Origin: Gerris lacustris
Taxonomy: Eukaryota > Arthropoda > Insecta > Hemiptera > Gerridae
Direction: 5' to 3'
DNA: 64,000 nucleotides
Assembly: GCA_951217055.1 (NCBI GenBank)
Contig: OX578282.1
Span: forward strand, 43,328,329-43,392,328
A model generated the notes under the pieces. The model had not been told where the DNA came from. It searched no databases and saw nothing but the letters and a program-made list of their open reading frames with translations. This document shows, piece after piece, positions 1-13,815 of this stretch (position 1 is the stretch's first letter; each line of letters starts with the position of its first letter). The position numbers and the translations under genes were made by a program.

Positions 1-42
1 CCTTCGTCTCCAGGTGTCGTACCATGTCCGTCAGAAGGGGAC
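1..42 (-). CDS. Acid phosphatase exon 6 (truncated by window edge)
   Basis: After TGTGTTCAG the exon starts at 42. Joined to exon 5 in phase 1 it reads [16 protein letters not shown], matching the family's 'GGPLL..I...M' helix that precedes the 'KL.LYSAHD' catalytic segment. Only 42 nt lie in the window. Intron 5 is about 7 kb. The fit of both phase and sequence is why this short piece is called. Confidence 0.8.
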
Positions 43-3000
43 CTGAACACAACACACATGTCCTCTATTAGTCACGCATTTTAACCATAATATATTTTTA
101 GATAAGTGTAAGTTTTTTAAAAAAATAAAAAACAAAAAAGACAACACTTTTATGAGATAGAATCACAAAGCAATAGTTATATATTTTCAAGCCTTAAAAT
201 AAACGTAAAACCAAAAACATTTCAAGCATTAAAATCAAAACCTCTACAGTTCAAACTATAGAAAAAAAAAAAAAAAACATTTTAACATAATATTATGAAG
301 TAAGAAGGCCTAAGTATTTTCTTTTGCTACTGAAACGACATAAACATTTCATTTAAGTAGAATAAATAAAATTTAGTTTTCTAAAACATTTCCTGTGTTA
401 CTGCATAAGCTCTAGTAAATTAATTTGTTTAACTTAAATGGATTTTTTTTTTTTTTTTTTTTTTTTTTGTAAAATTACATCTGACCTTGTAGATTTTAAA
501 ATATTTAGCTGTCATTGGTCTCCCAGCCAAATATTTAGCTCTTATTAGCTCTCCTTTCGATTTTTCCACGCTTTCAGAATCAATTCTTTCAATTCTTCTT
601 GTAAGACTACTGTTGTACAAATGTAGTTCCTACATAATCTATGCACAGCACATTACATTGCATCTGAGATCTCAGGCTTCAACTTGGTTTCGAGTTGCAT
701 AGAGGAAGCAGGTTTTATAATAATAATGAGTGTATCAATGGATATGTGTATTGATGGATTATTGATTTTAGACTACTCTCTATTTAAGCCCACATCATGG
801 ATTCAATTCCCGAACGGCCCCCTCGCTCGGTGTTCGCGACATACTAACTCTGGGTCATCCATTACTTATATAGTTTTATAACCCCTATGTCAGGCCTAGG
901 CTTTCCACGAACTGTTAGCTATTCTATCTAAGTCTAAATTAAATATTAACTAGGCATCGCGTGGCTCTATCATTGAAGCGAGCGTATAAATATGTATTGA
1001 ATATTGAAAAAATAGAAAATCATGTATCATGATGAGTAGATAGATATTGGGTATGATAGTAGTACAGCGGCTATTAGTAAGTGAACCACCCCGCATTCTT
1101 ACTATTCCTCTAACCAAACATCACCTTTTCAATTATTATAAAATGTATTTCTTTGCTACAAACAAACTACTGCATGTATCAAATTGAAATGTTGCATGCC
1201 TGTTTCAATTGTGCATTAGATGGTGTGTATGAAGTTTTATTAAAATCGTTACGTTAGAACGTAAAATATCGGTAAAAAGGTTGTTTTCTCTATTATAAAC
1301 ATTTAGGCCCGCTTTAATAGTTTTAGCGATCTTTATTAATTCATAGCGGTGTCGCTGTTAGTTTTACTAAAAAATGTTATTTGTAAAAAATGTTCGTCTC
1401 ATTGAATAGATGATGATAGAATCATTTCCCGTCCTGAAATTCCAATTTAATTTTTGAACCTTTCGTTTACGCGAGCGTTGCGCGTGGACTCTTGGACGGA
1501 TCACGCTGTCCAACGAACTTAGCCTGAGTATTAGTAAGAGGAACATGTATACCAAATTTTAACTAAATCGGTCAACTTTTACTTAAGTTATCGTCACACG
1601 CGTAAACGTTACTGACAGACAGACAGACAGAAAGACAAGATGCATAGTTTGTTGAATGTAAGAAGCTCGCTACGCTCGCTTCAATTATATTTTTTATGGT
1701 AAATCAATAGCTTTATGGTGGCTTTGGGTCCGCTGCTAAATTCTAGCACACGAGAAGAAAGCCGTGGAAACAAACATCGACTGTAGCTTATAGTTTAGAA
1801 AGTTTATGCAATTAATATCATAACACAATCTGACATACGTAGGTATATCCACTTTCATTCTACTGGCTGTCCATGTATTTTTACTGTTTCTCTTTTGGTC
1901 GACTTTTTTGGTTTATTCTTCTTGCCTACTAATAAATTGTTTTGTCGAATGCTTTATACACTATTTTAAGCGTTCGCTGTTCCTCCTGCCGAGTTTGAAT
2001 GATGTTAAGAGGTCGTTGGTTTGATCACCCATAAGGTAATTCAGCGTACTGACTTGTCAAGATTCTGTTTGTTCCGATAATCCAGATCATTCCCAGTATC
2101 TTTTTAATCGTCTGCTCTAAGACATCTATTATCTCGATAACAGGTGAATTATAAAATCGCGAATCTAAAGTTCGACTTGGATGAAACTTATAAGAACGTA
2201 AACACAATATCTAAAACGTGAAATATCAATAAATCTCACCGACTTTCAACTTAAAGGCTTCTATTTACGCTGCCACCATGTATAGTGTATATGTATAGCG
2301 TGCCTTTGAGTCCGTTGCTTAACTCAAGTACATAAGAAGTAAGCCGTAGAAACAATAAAATTTATTTTTGATAAAGCTATTTAATTTTCTTTACTCTTAT
2401 CTATATAGAACTGAATTGATGGTATAATCCATGCCTGGGAGATTATTTAAATTTTCCTAATTTAAATATGTGTAAAGTGACTAATCTCTCGTCCTGTAAT
2501 AACTGTACATTGTGTTTGAACGGGAACAAAGATAATAAAATTATACACATGACACTTGAGACATCTAACTAATTTCTAAAAAAAAATGTTTCCTAAATTT
2601 GTTCTTTCTGCTTTAAGACGAAGCACAAAAGGAATTTTACGAGGATTACTATCAAAACAGGTTTTTTTTTTTATCACTTGACCTTATCTTTAAAAGCTTA
2701 CCCGTGCATTACGTAAAGCACTTGAGAACACAACTGCGTACAAACTATCTTGATTTGTCTGAGCTTTTTTAAAACATACATTTTTAGAATAAATTTAAAT
2801 CTTGAAATCGTTTATAAAAAAGAACAAAAAAAATTACATCTACTTGTCTGCTGGTTATTAGAGTAAGATGTTTAACTTAGCGTTTATATTTTTCATTTAA
2901 TCTTAATTTAAAACATTCACGTTTTTAACTTATTCTGTTAATCTTCAGGTAGATTAAGGTGGATAATTTATTTCATCTCGTCTTAAGCAATTTACCTTAA

Positions 3001-6000
3001 GATCATTCTTGTTTATATAAGTTTTGCATCTTGCCAAGGCTCAAGGTTTATCCTTGCAAAGAAATGTCTTAGATTTTATCAATGAAACGAAATTTTAATA
3101 TGATAATGTTATGCGACGTTAAATTACATTTATTTTGTTTAATTAAAATAAGAAAGTAGTTCCTTAAATATACTAAGGGTTATTTATTCATTTTCTACTT
3201 TATTTAATATTTATTAGGGTTTTGTAGATACTTCTCAAAACCCTTATACCGAGGGTGATGTGTCCGTCCGTCCGTCGCTCTTTGGTTCATAGGGCCCGAA
3301 CCGTTTAAGCGAAAGTACTGAAATTTGAAACACTGGTGCAACTTTTTGACCCAACCACAGGAAAAATATACAGAAGTTCATAATTTGATTTGCGCATGCG
3401 CAATTCGAAAAAATGTGGTAAACTCAAAAATTTATATTTTTTTTAATTTTTGAGTAGGGTATCAAATGAAAGCTGCTGAAGAGTAGGACACAAATATATA
3501 TATGATTTTTTAAATGTTGCATTCCTTATTGGTTAAATAAATCAAAATATACCCCAAAAAAATGTCCCCCCCCCCAACCACTATAGATCGGCTGGTGCTA
3601 AAATTTTGAAATAATTCATGCTAATATCTTATTGTGGGGCGATGAAAATTCCGGGAGTTCATCCCAAATTTTCAAAAATTGTTAATTTTGGGCGCGAAAA
3701 AGTGAAGTGCGCCCAAAATTTTATTTTTTTAAAATTTTGAGTTGGGTATTAAATGAAAGCTGCTGAAGAGTAGGACACAAATATATATGTGCTTTTTTAA
3801 AATTTGCATTCCTTATAGGGGGAAAAAATCAAAATATACCCCAAAAAAATTCCCCCCCCCCCCAACCACTATAGATCAGCTGGTGCTAAAATTTCGAAAT
3901 AATTCATACTAATACCTTATAGTGGGGCGATGATATTTCCGGGAGTTCATTCCCAGGTTTTAAAAATTACTAATTTTGTGCCCGAAAATTTGGAGTGCGC
4001 CCAAAATTTTATTTTTTAAAAATTTGGAGTTGGGTATCAAATGAAAGCTGCTGAAGAGTAGGATACAAATATATATTTGCTTTTTTAAATTTTTAATTCT
4101 TCATTGGTTTTATAAGTCAAAATATACCCTCCAAAAAATCCCCCCCCCCCAAATTTTATATAAGGGCTGGTCTTAAAATTTTGAAATGATTCATGGTTAC
4201 ACCGTATGGTTGGGCGATGAAAATTTCCTAAAAAATGTAATTTATCTTGTCGTTATTACCTATAAAAAACATTGTGACCTCCCGGGGGATCGAACCCGCG
4301 ACCCTTTGGATCGAAGAAAAAAAATCATAATTACATAACGGGTATGCTTAATCATCTACAAAACCCTAAAAAGTACTTGGACGCAAGTACTTCCCTGTGA
4401 TTTTTTTTAATATTTAAGGAGTACTTAAAAAATATTTTATAGAATTTTAATATTTATGAATTCATGTTACAAAACTTAATATACAAGATGATTTAACCGT
4501 ATCGAAGAGTCGTTAAATTGAATGCCGAAAATTATCTATTTAATTGTTCTTGGTCATGCTTTGTTTTTCCTTTTATACAAATATTTGCCAGTAGCGAATA
4601 AATGAAAGTTGTTAAAAAAATATCTGCTGTCTGAGGAGGCTATGAGTCTAAATCGATACAATTCTGTCGGTAAATCAATACGATTCTGTGAGTAAATCAA
4701 TACAATTCTGTCGGCAAATCAATACAATTTTGTCGATTAATCAATCCAATTCTGTCTGTAAATCAATATGATTCTGTCAGTAAATCAATACAATTCTGTC
4801 GGCAAATCAATACAATTTTGTCGATTAATCAATCCAATTCTGTCTGTAAATCAATACGATTCTGTCAGTAAATCAATACAATTCTGTCGGCAAATCAATA
4901 CAATTTTGTCGATTAATCAATCCAATTCTGTCTGTAAATCAATATGATTCTGTCAGTAAATCAATACAATTCTGTCGGCAAATCAATACAATTTTGTCGA
5001 TTAATCAATCCAATTCTGTCTGTAAATCAATATGATTCTGTCGGTAAATCAATAGAATTCTGTCGGCAAATCAATACAATTTTGTCGATTAATCAATCCA
5101 ATTCTGTCTGTAAATCAATATGATTCTGTCGGTAAATCAATAGAATTCTGTCGGTAAATCAATACAATTCGGGTCCCACTATCGATGTGGTTATGTCGAT
5201 GATCTAATAATTAAACTGCCATTTGTTTAGTTTTTAAACTTTTTCTCAAATGCCTTGTCCACACTAGTAGACCTGTTGCTCGATTTTGGTTAGAGTCTAG
5301 CGATTTATCTATAGAAATAGGCTAGATAGGGTAAACTCGTTAAGAGAATAAAAATCGCATATCTATAGTTTTTCGTTGTAATGGTAGACAAGGTGCCAAG
5401 GTCTCCCGCTTCTGCATCCATTTCTTGAGTTTTGAATTATTTAATTAATCGAAAATACTTGATGGTCTATTGAATTGAAGTGAATAATTTTTGTTTCATA
5501 TAAATGTACAATAATTTTATTTGCACTCATTCATTTTCCCTACCTTTATTTATCTGTTTAGTCTTTTCTAGATTTCCCTTCTTTCAATTACGAACGAAAA
5601 AGTTTTAAAATTCATTGAAGATTACCCGGCAGTTTGTCTTTAGGTGTGGATTCTAGACCGAGACAATATATGGCCAATGTCTTAAGACGTCTAGTAGACA
5701 TATCGCGCAACGTGTCTATTAGTGTGGACGTAGCTTAAGATTTGTTTTTCCTTGAGTTATCTTAATCACATATGAACTATTATGAAGTAAATATTTTAAA
5801 TTTATTTGTGACCCATAGCTTCTTCGCTTTCTATTATCAGACTAATGGTCACATGAGATTTGGGTATTTTTCGATTCTCTGTGGGGTCACACTCATTTTT
5901 AAGCAATATTAAACTAGCGCCCCTTGAAATTATTATGGGACGATCTATGGGCTTCTTTCGACTAATCATTCAAAATGGGATAGTACGTTTAAATATATAG

Positions 6001-9000
6001 ATGTCAATAAAAATAAGTTTATACGCTTGCGCAAGAGAAAGGAATACGAGCAGAAAAATTAATATGGAACCATATATGGGCTAATTTTGACCTACATTCA
6101 AATTTCATTAAAATCGGAAGAGTAGTTTTTAAGATATGGTTGTTCCCAAAAATAACTAGACAGACACAAGACCAAAAATGTTCCCTTTTGCCTGAATCGG
6201 ATTTCTGTAAAGGGAAATCAGAGAGAAAAAGATTAGTACTATCACAATGCTTCCGTTACCTTCAGTCAGCTCGAAAGTAACAAATTGTATTTAACAAAAA
6301 AAAAAAAAATAAAAAAATAAAATAAAGAGTAGTCTGCCAATTATTGTGACACAAGGCCACCATCCAAAATTTATTAAATTTGGACGAATAGTTTTTAAGA
6401 TGTGGTATTTCACAAAAATGTTGATTGACAGACAGACTAAAAATGTTCCCTTTGTTTAAAACGGATTTTCAATTCGGTAACATTGTTCTTCAGAATGATC
6501 ACACAACTTCCGTTACCTTCGGTAAGCTCGGAATCCAAAATGTAAATCTAATCTTTACATTTTAAACCAGAATCTAAATAAAATGAAGTGACTGGTCACT
6601 GGTCAATATACTTTGTATAATATTTGTTTTAGAAAATAATCTATAATTACACTTTTGCCTAATTCTTATGCTATGTTGCAAGTATTAATGTCATAATACC
6701 CCTTATTTTCGAAACAAAGGAATGTTCTAATGTAGCATTATTATCTGAATCCTTATGTGTCTGATTCATTCTACCTACATGCATTTTTTAAAAATTTTTA
6801 TTCATTAGCTCATCCCTTAATGTTTGCATTATTTGAATGTGATAAAAACAGTATAATTTACATTTGAAATGTGTAATTATGAATGTTTTGTTTTTGTTGT
6901 CCTTTAAGTTGGATAATACATTCTTTTTTAGTTTTTATAGTGGCGCATTCTTTGCTCCGTAATTATGGGTTTGACGGCATTGTTCATCGGTATTTGTTTG
7001 GAAGTAGTTTGGTGTTTTGAAATGTATAATTTATTCATATTACCTGCTGTGAGTCTCTTCATAGTGTGTGTATGGGTGCGGAATAAGAATGATTCTAAGC
7101 TGATTTCTTTTAAAGGTTCTGGATAGATGGAAAGCGCCCAATCAGGCAGTTTTAAATTCATTTCTTCGTGCTGAAATATTAAATAAACTCTATATTTAAG
7201 AGATTAGGTTGGAAATGTGATTAAAGTGCTCTAGAAGTTAATAATATTTATTTAGTGCTTTCGATCGGTACATCGTAAAAAATTGAAATAAGTATTACAA
7301 TTGCACATAATATCTTAGGCTAAGTAACTCTCTATCTAACAAACTCTGAGGCGCACCAGCCCGAGGAGAGTTTATAGAACTATTTATGTAATTGATGACT
7401 CGGGGTAAGTGTGTCGTTCCATGAGCTGTATGAAATATACTATTGACATTAGCAACCACTTAGTTGCTACTTCACATATGAAGCTACCGATTTACATGGC
7501 GAGCAGGTCATTGCCGTGGTCGGAAATCGAACCCGGAATCTCCTGCATAGTAAGAAATATCGGTGGAACGGCTTGTTATGTTATTTTGTCGCCTTGATTC
7601 CTTGGAAAAAAAAATCGATTTCCGAGACGATTTTAATATCTAAAGACCAATATCTGAACAAAGGATCTCGCCAAAACCGCGAATCTAAACCGTGCCCGGG
7701 AACGGTGAGAGAAGAAAAATGAGCCCAAAATCGAGGGTGTTTGTTAAGATTTTTGCTCTTCCTTTCGAGCGCCATGGGCGCTCGAAACTCGGTCCCCGGT
7801 TCTCAGATCAATAATACAAATTTGCACTTTTAGCGAATTTTCAAAGAAAATTACGCTATTGCAATGGCTTCAAAATTTTTATAATGCGAATTTTTGAAAT
7901 TTTTTTCCATGGAAATCCGTTTTAGACCATTCTGAATCGATTCCTAAAATTTAACACTTTTTTTTATGTATGTATGTATATATGTATGTATATATGTATG
8001 TATATATGTATGTATATATGTATGTATATATGTATGTATATATGTATGTATATATGTATGTATATATGTATGTATATATGTATGTATATATGTGTCACTC
8101 CAGACGATATCTCCCCTTAGGATGCACTTAAAAATTTCAAACAAATTTTAAAATGTCAATAATATCAAAAGAAAGGATGAGTTCGTTGGCCAGAATTTTT
8201 GGAGTCCATTTAGGGGTCAAATTTTGACCATTTAGGGTCAAAAAACTTGTTTTTTCCATTTTACCCCCCTTTTATGTGAAAATATGATAAAAGTGTAGAT
8301 AACAACAATTACTGTACTCTTAAAGAGCTTCACTACGACATGCATCTTGAAGGGTAAATACGATTTTGACTTTTGTACCCCGTACCCCTGTGTACCAATT
8401 TTTTTTTCACCCATGCAAATTCTAAACCAAAATTTTCCTATATTATCATAAGCCAATAATCCGCAGATTTCTTTGAAAAATCGCTCATTAAGTCATGGTA
8501 CATGACTGGACTTTTTTATTTAATAATATTGTCTTTAATTAGTGGGTGATTACCTCTATTTTAAGTGTGTCGTATAATTTCGTTATATCCTCTAGTCCTT
8601 TTATTTGATTACCAGTGAAATTTGAAAGATCCTTTTGAAAAGAGTTTAGCTTGCGCATAATGTCAGTCATATAATCAGATGTCTTCAAATTGTCCACTTC
8701 CACATCATATTGAGCGCAAGGTACTGCCATGTAAAGCATCTGGATTGAAAAAAAGAGTGTTAAAATTTAATTTGTTTCCTGATTTAGTTAGGGTTTGAAG
8801 TTATAAAGTGGAGTTAAAATTAGTTAATATTCCAGCGTATTATCGACATGCCTTTAATTGGTAGCCTCAAGGACTCCACTTGATATCAAGTCTGGTTATT
8901 TAAAAGTCTTCGGTATATATTTTCTGGAAAAAAAACTAAATCCTAAATGTGAAAGACCCATGTTGAGTTCTGAGATTTATTTCTATCCTCAGCAAAAACC

Positions 9001-11982
9001 TAACCGTGATAAAAGGGCTAAGTTCCAGATCTCCTTCCAAAAATTTCAGCCTATCGAAGTAGTGATATCTAAAAGATCTACATTGTGGCCAAGTCTACTC
9101 CACCTTACCTCACTTCACACCTACTTTAATGAGGACTGCTCTTTAATTTTTAATGCTTAACACTTGGCCAGTTTCTGAATGAGGTATAGAACAGACTTGG
9201 CCGCAATGTAGATATGACATAGGCTGCCATTTTTGGGTAGGGGTCTGGAACTTTTTTAATTTCTTCTGACTTCTGTACTTCCCACTAGCAACGTAACTCC
9301 TATGTGAACTTATGATACTGATGTTTTGTGCCTCATTCAGAAACTGGCCAAGTATGAAACAATGAAAATAAAAGATCAGTGTTGCTCATTAATGTTGGAG
9401 TGAAGAGAGATCATGGAATAAAGAGAGAGCAGACGTGGCCACAATGTATACATATTGCTACTTTGATAGGCTGACTTTTTTGGGAGGGGGTCTGTATCTT
9501 GGCCCTTTTTTCACGTTTAGGTTTTTGGTGGAGATATCCTTACTGCTTCAGCATTGCTTTTTGCTAGATTCTGCATCGTAGACGTCGAAGAATAACACGG
9601 GTATAGAGTATTAGGTATAAATGATATTAATTATATAATTAATTATATAATTAATAATTATTATATTAATTAATTATAATATTATATTAATTATATTAAT
9701 TAATTATAATATTATTATTATATTAATTAATTAATTATATATTATAATTATATTATATTATGATACAAACGGATACAAAAGTAAATGTACCACTTCCCGA
9801 CTACCTAGAAAACTGAAACTTGCACAGACTATGTATTTTTTTATGACTATACTATATTAGTTTTATAAAATCAATTATATTGGACATTTTTGTCCACCAG
9901 TCTGATTAAAATTTTCTAATTATGCGCCAAGCTTTAACTACCTATTATGTTTATATGTAATAGAATACTTACGTTATCCATATCTTTTGGTAGAGTGTGT
10001 ATTGGTACCGGTTGGAAAGAGGGTTTAGTGTTGAATACAGGGTACATGCCAGCCAGATTTGACTGTGCACTCATTATACACCTGTCTGAATCACTTGATA
10101 TTACATATATATTCTTATAGTGGTATTTCTCTCCTACCAGATCTGGGTATCTTGATTTGATCCACTGACCAAGTCTATATTGTCTTGCTTGGCCTTCCTG
10201 AAAAAGTTGTAATTAGATGAACTCACAGTTATAACTATAACTAATAATGTGTGCTCTCTGTTCTCTGAGAGACTGAGAATAGAGGATTGGGGGGGGGGGG
10301 ACATTATTATTTACTTGTACTGGGTGGATTAGATCTTGTAGAATTAGGTCTAGTAGTACTTACTCGGACAGGGAAAGACTTGGCTAAATCTATGGTCTCA
10401 CAACTTTTTTCGCGAAACCTGGCTTATTTTTTTACCTTGTTTTTGTTGGGGCATTATATAATATATATAAGATAAATAATAGTTACTATTACATTAAGCA
10501 ATTAAAGAATGTGTTTAAATCAAGTCCCAAGTTGTTGCATGGGCTGTTACAAAGAATTAAATAAATAATTGTATCGAAGTTCAAAACTAAAGATAAATTA
10601 ATGGTCTAAACTTAAATCCAATGTCCACTGTCCAATTTCGTCCGCTAAGTGACCATAATTATTTAATTTTAGTCGAAAATAGTTTTTGAATTATTGATAT
10701 GATACAGTAAAAGTATCAAAGTTGTACTACAGATTTAGAGCCTAATTAGTTGAAATGCAATTTGATCTCGCACTATTGGCTTTATAAATGAGCCTTTTTT
10801 GCGTGATTTTTTTATATTTCGTGTAATTGACATCAGCAATTAAAGTCCTAATTTGTCGTTTTGTAAATATCTAGTTATGTATTTTTTTCACAAATAGAAT
10901 AATGTTTTTTCTTTTCTTTCATCTTTGGAATTTAGTCCGTTCGGAAAAGGGATTGGGGTTACCACATACTGTTCACCTTTCAATAGAAGCATCGGTCTAG
11001 AATGTGAACAAGCACAAAAAACCTAGTCAACAGGTTCATTTTAGTGAAAAAAAGAGAGCATTTTTATTCTCCCTAATCTGCCCTTTATAGTCGTTGTCTG
11101 TAGTCAAGGCCTCTAATTTCAGAGGGTTCGAAGTTGAAAAAAGGACAGGGGCAGAATTCGGCATATTCGGTTCACTGTGTCGTTCCATCTGAGTTCACCT
11201 GGTATAATTTACAGCCTTTCAATTTTTCCTAAGCATTTGTATGGAGAAAACTCTCTTTATTATTTTTCTTTTATTTACTTGATATTACTATTTATCTTTC
11301 TATTCGTCCAAACTAAAATGGAGTGGAATAATAGTTTGGTTGACTTTTTAGTGTTAAATTGTATGAATCTATTTATATAAAATTAAAGTTTTGTCTGTAT
11401 ATTGGCCAGATATGAAACTTTTTTTGAATACTTTTTCATTTCATACATTCCAAAAACAGAATTCGACCATAACTTTTTCGTGTTTGTATGTGTGTCTGTT
11501 GCCACCAGTCCGACTTTATAGGTGCAAAACTGGCTAAACGAAATTGATTAATTGTTTGTCAGAGGTGAGCGCTAACATGTGCAATTTGTAGGCTTGGTTT
11601 CATCTAAAATTATTGAGTAGAACCAAAGTTATTAACAATTTTATAAAAAAATAACCTTAAAAAATTAGGGTGACCCACCATAACCAAAACCTACTGACTC
11701 GCTACTCAAAATGTTTGGGACCACCCAGAGGCTCGCGGTTTTTTCGTTTGGTCGGAAATTGGCTCAAACCGACTGGAAAAATCCGAAAAGTTGAAAAGAT
11801 AAATCCCCCCCCCCTTAAAAAATTAATGATGGTGCACGCAACTTTAATGTTTTTTGTAGGCTAAATGTGGTTAAACGGTAAGTCGTATCTAAAAGCGGAT
11901 AACACCAGCGGTAACTAATTTTAAAAGATCTACAACTTTGGTCCTCTGAATTCTTGTCGTACCTCCATCGGTTCTTTTTTTA

Positions 11983-12022
<40 letters not shown>

Positions 12023-13739
12023 TTTTTTTTGTGCGTTCTCATGTATTTAAACATACATTGAGACAAAGTAATGTGAGAGTGCAAAAAATAGATTTTGATT
12101 TTTTGATAGATTTACACGTGTTAAAGTCAACTTAAGAACCAATGAACAGCATTCACTCATGTTTTATTTAAATCCATGTTAATCGACTACTTACGAATTT
12201 TATGTACTAAAAATTGAATACCTAATAAAATATTACCCTTGTTAGTTGTCCAAGACCTATGTCCCAGAGCGATGAATTCTTATAGGGGTCCTTAGGATAG
12301 CTTTGTAAGATAGTTCGATCTCCATGCCTGTATAACTGCAAATAAAAACATCACTATACATTATTATCATATCTATATATATAAAATTGAAGTTTTGCCT
12401 GTACATTGATCAGAACTGCAAAATGTTTGAATACTTTTTCATTCCATAGATTAACTTTTTGACATTTTCATGTTTAGGCTATGGCATAAGTCACAAACGT
12501 TACGTTACTTTTAGCTTCTAAACTCAGAAAAGTATAACAGGGAGTTAGACAGCTATAGGAGGTCTGTAATCTAGTCTCTAGCTGTAGTGCCTTCCCCTAC
12601 CGCGCTTCCCGAAAGTCGAAAAGATTTATACGTGTGACAGGGAGTTAGGAAAGGACAGGAGGTTGCCAACAACTCTCAGCCCTCTCGGCCTACCTAGTAT
12701 GAAGGCATATTAACAATTCGTAGAAGGTAGGCCGGCGCCTTTGAATTCAGTCGTTTGTAATCAAGCCGCGACAGTGCCGGTGTGGAGATAAGAATAAAAA
12801 TGATCTTCCTAAGTTACCGATTATATTTCATTTTATGTCGTTAGTTTACAAGGTTAAGTTAAGTTAAGTTTTTCAAGGATTTTACCCATCAGAGGAAGAA
12901 GACTGGTAAGGGCGATAGGGATTAGGCAAGTGAGAAGGTTTGGAGAGTTTGTGGATCATTAGAACCTTGCTTATTAAAATTGCAATTTTTTATACATATT
13001 TTAGTTTAAAGAAGAAATTAAATAGACTGCCTCCTATTATGTACTTTATTGTTATATTAACATTAAAATTATTGTTATATTGTTTATTGTTGAAAAACTA
13101 CTATAAAAAAGGAAAAAGATTCGCTGTTGGTTTTACTAAAAAAATGTATTTGAAAAAAAAAATTGTCTCATTGAATAGATGAAATTTGATTTTTTTCCCG
13201 ACCTAAAATTCCAATTTTAAATTTAAAGTTCACGTTTAAGCGAGCGTTGCTCGTGAACGCTTTGACGGATAACGTCGTCCAACGAACTCGTTGTGTGCAT
13301 TGGTAAAATGAACATGTCTACCAAATTTGATTAAAATCGGTCGACATTTACTCAAGTTATCGTCACACGTTTCATAATTCGCGGACAAGGACCGACAGAC
13401 AGAGAGACCAAAAATGTTCCCTTATGTCTGAAACGGATTTCTGTCTTGGAATTTTTAAAGACGGAGACATAAAAGTTTTTCGCTCTCAAAAGTGAACACA
13501 ATGCTTCCGTTACCTTCGGTAAGCTCGGAAGCAAAAATAATGTTCTATTTATGAAATTTTATGACCGAAGAAACCCTTTTAGTAACTTGCTGGGAAGTAC
13601 TTGACGGGATTTTTTTATACCTATAAATTGACTCAAAACTACGATTTGAAGAGTATTATATGTGTATATATACATAACTTATATTATGTATAAAAAAGTT
13701 TGTCAAATTTCTTGATTTTTACTTTGTTCGTTATACTGC

Positions 13740-13815
<76 letters not shown>

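Noticed and set aside
4621..5170. CRISPR-like array
   Set aside because: Units are contiguous 22-mers without unique spacers, in a eukaryotic intron; it is a minisatellite.
7944..8151. HTYI/YVCI repeat ORFs on both strands
   Set aside because: Translation of the TGTATGTATATA microsatellite; not a gene.
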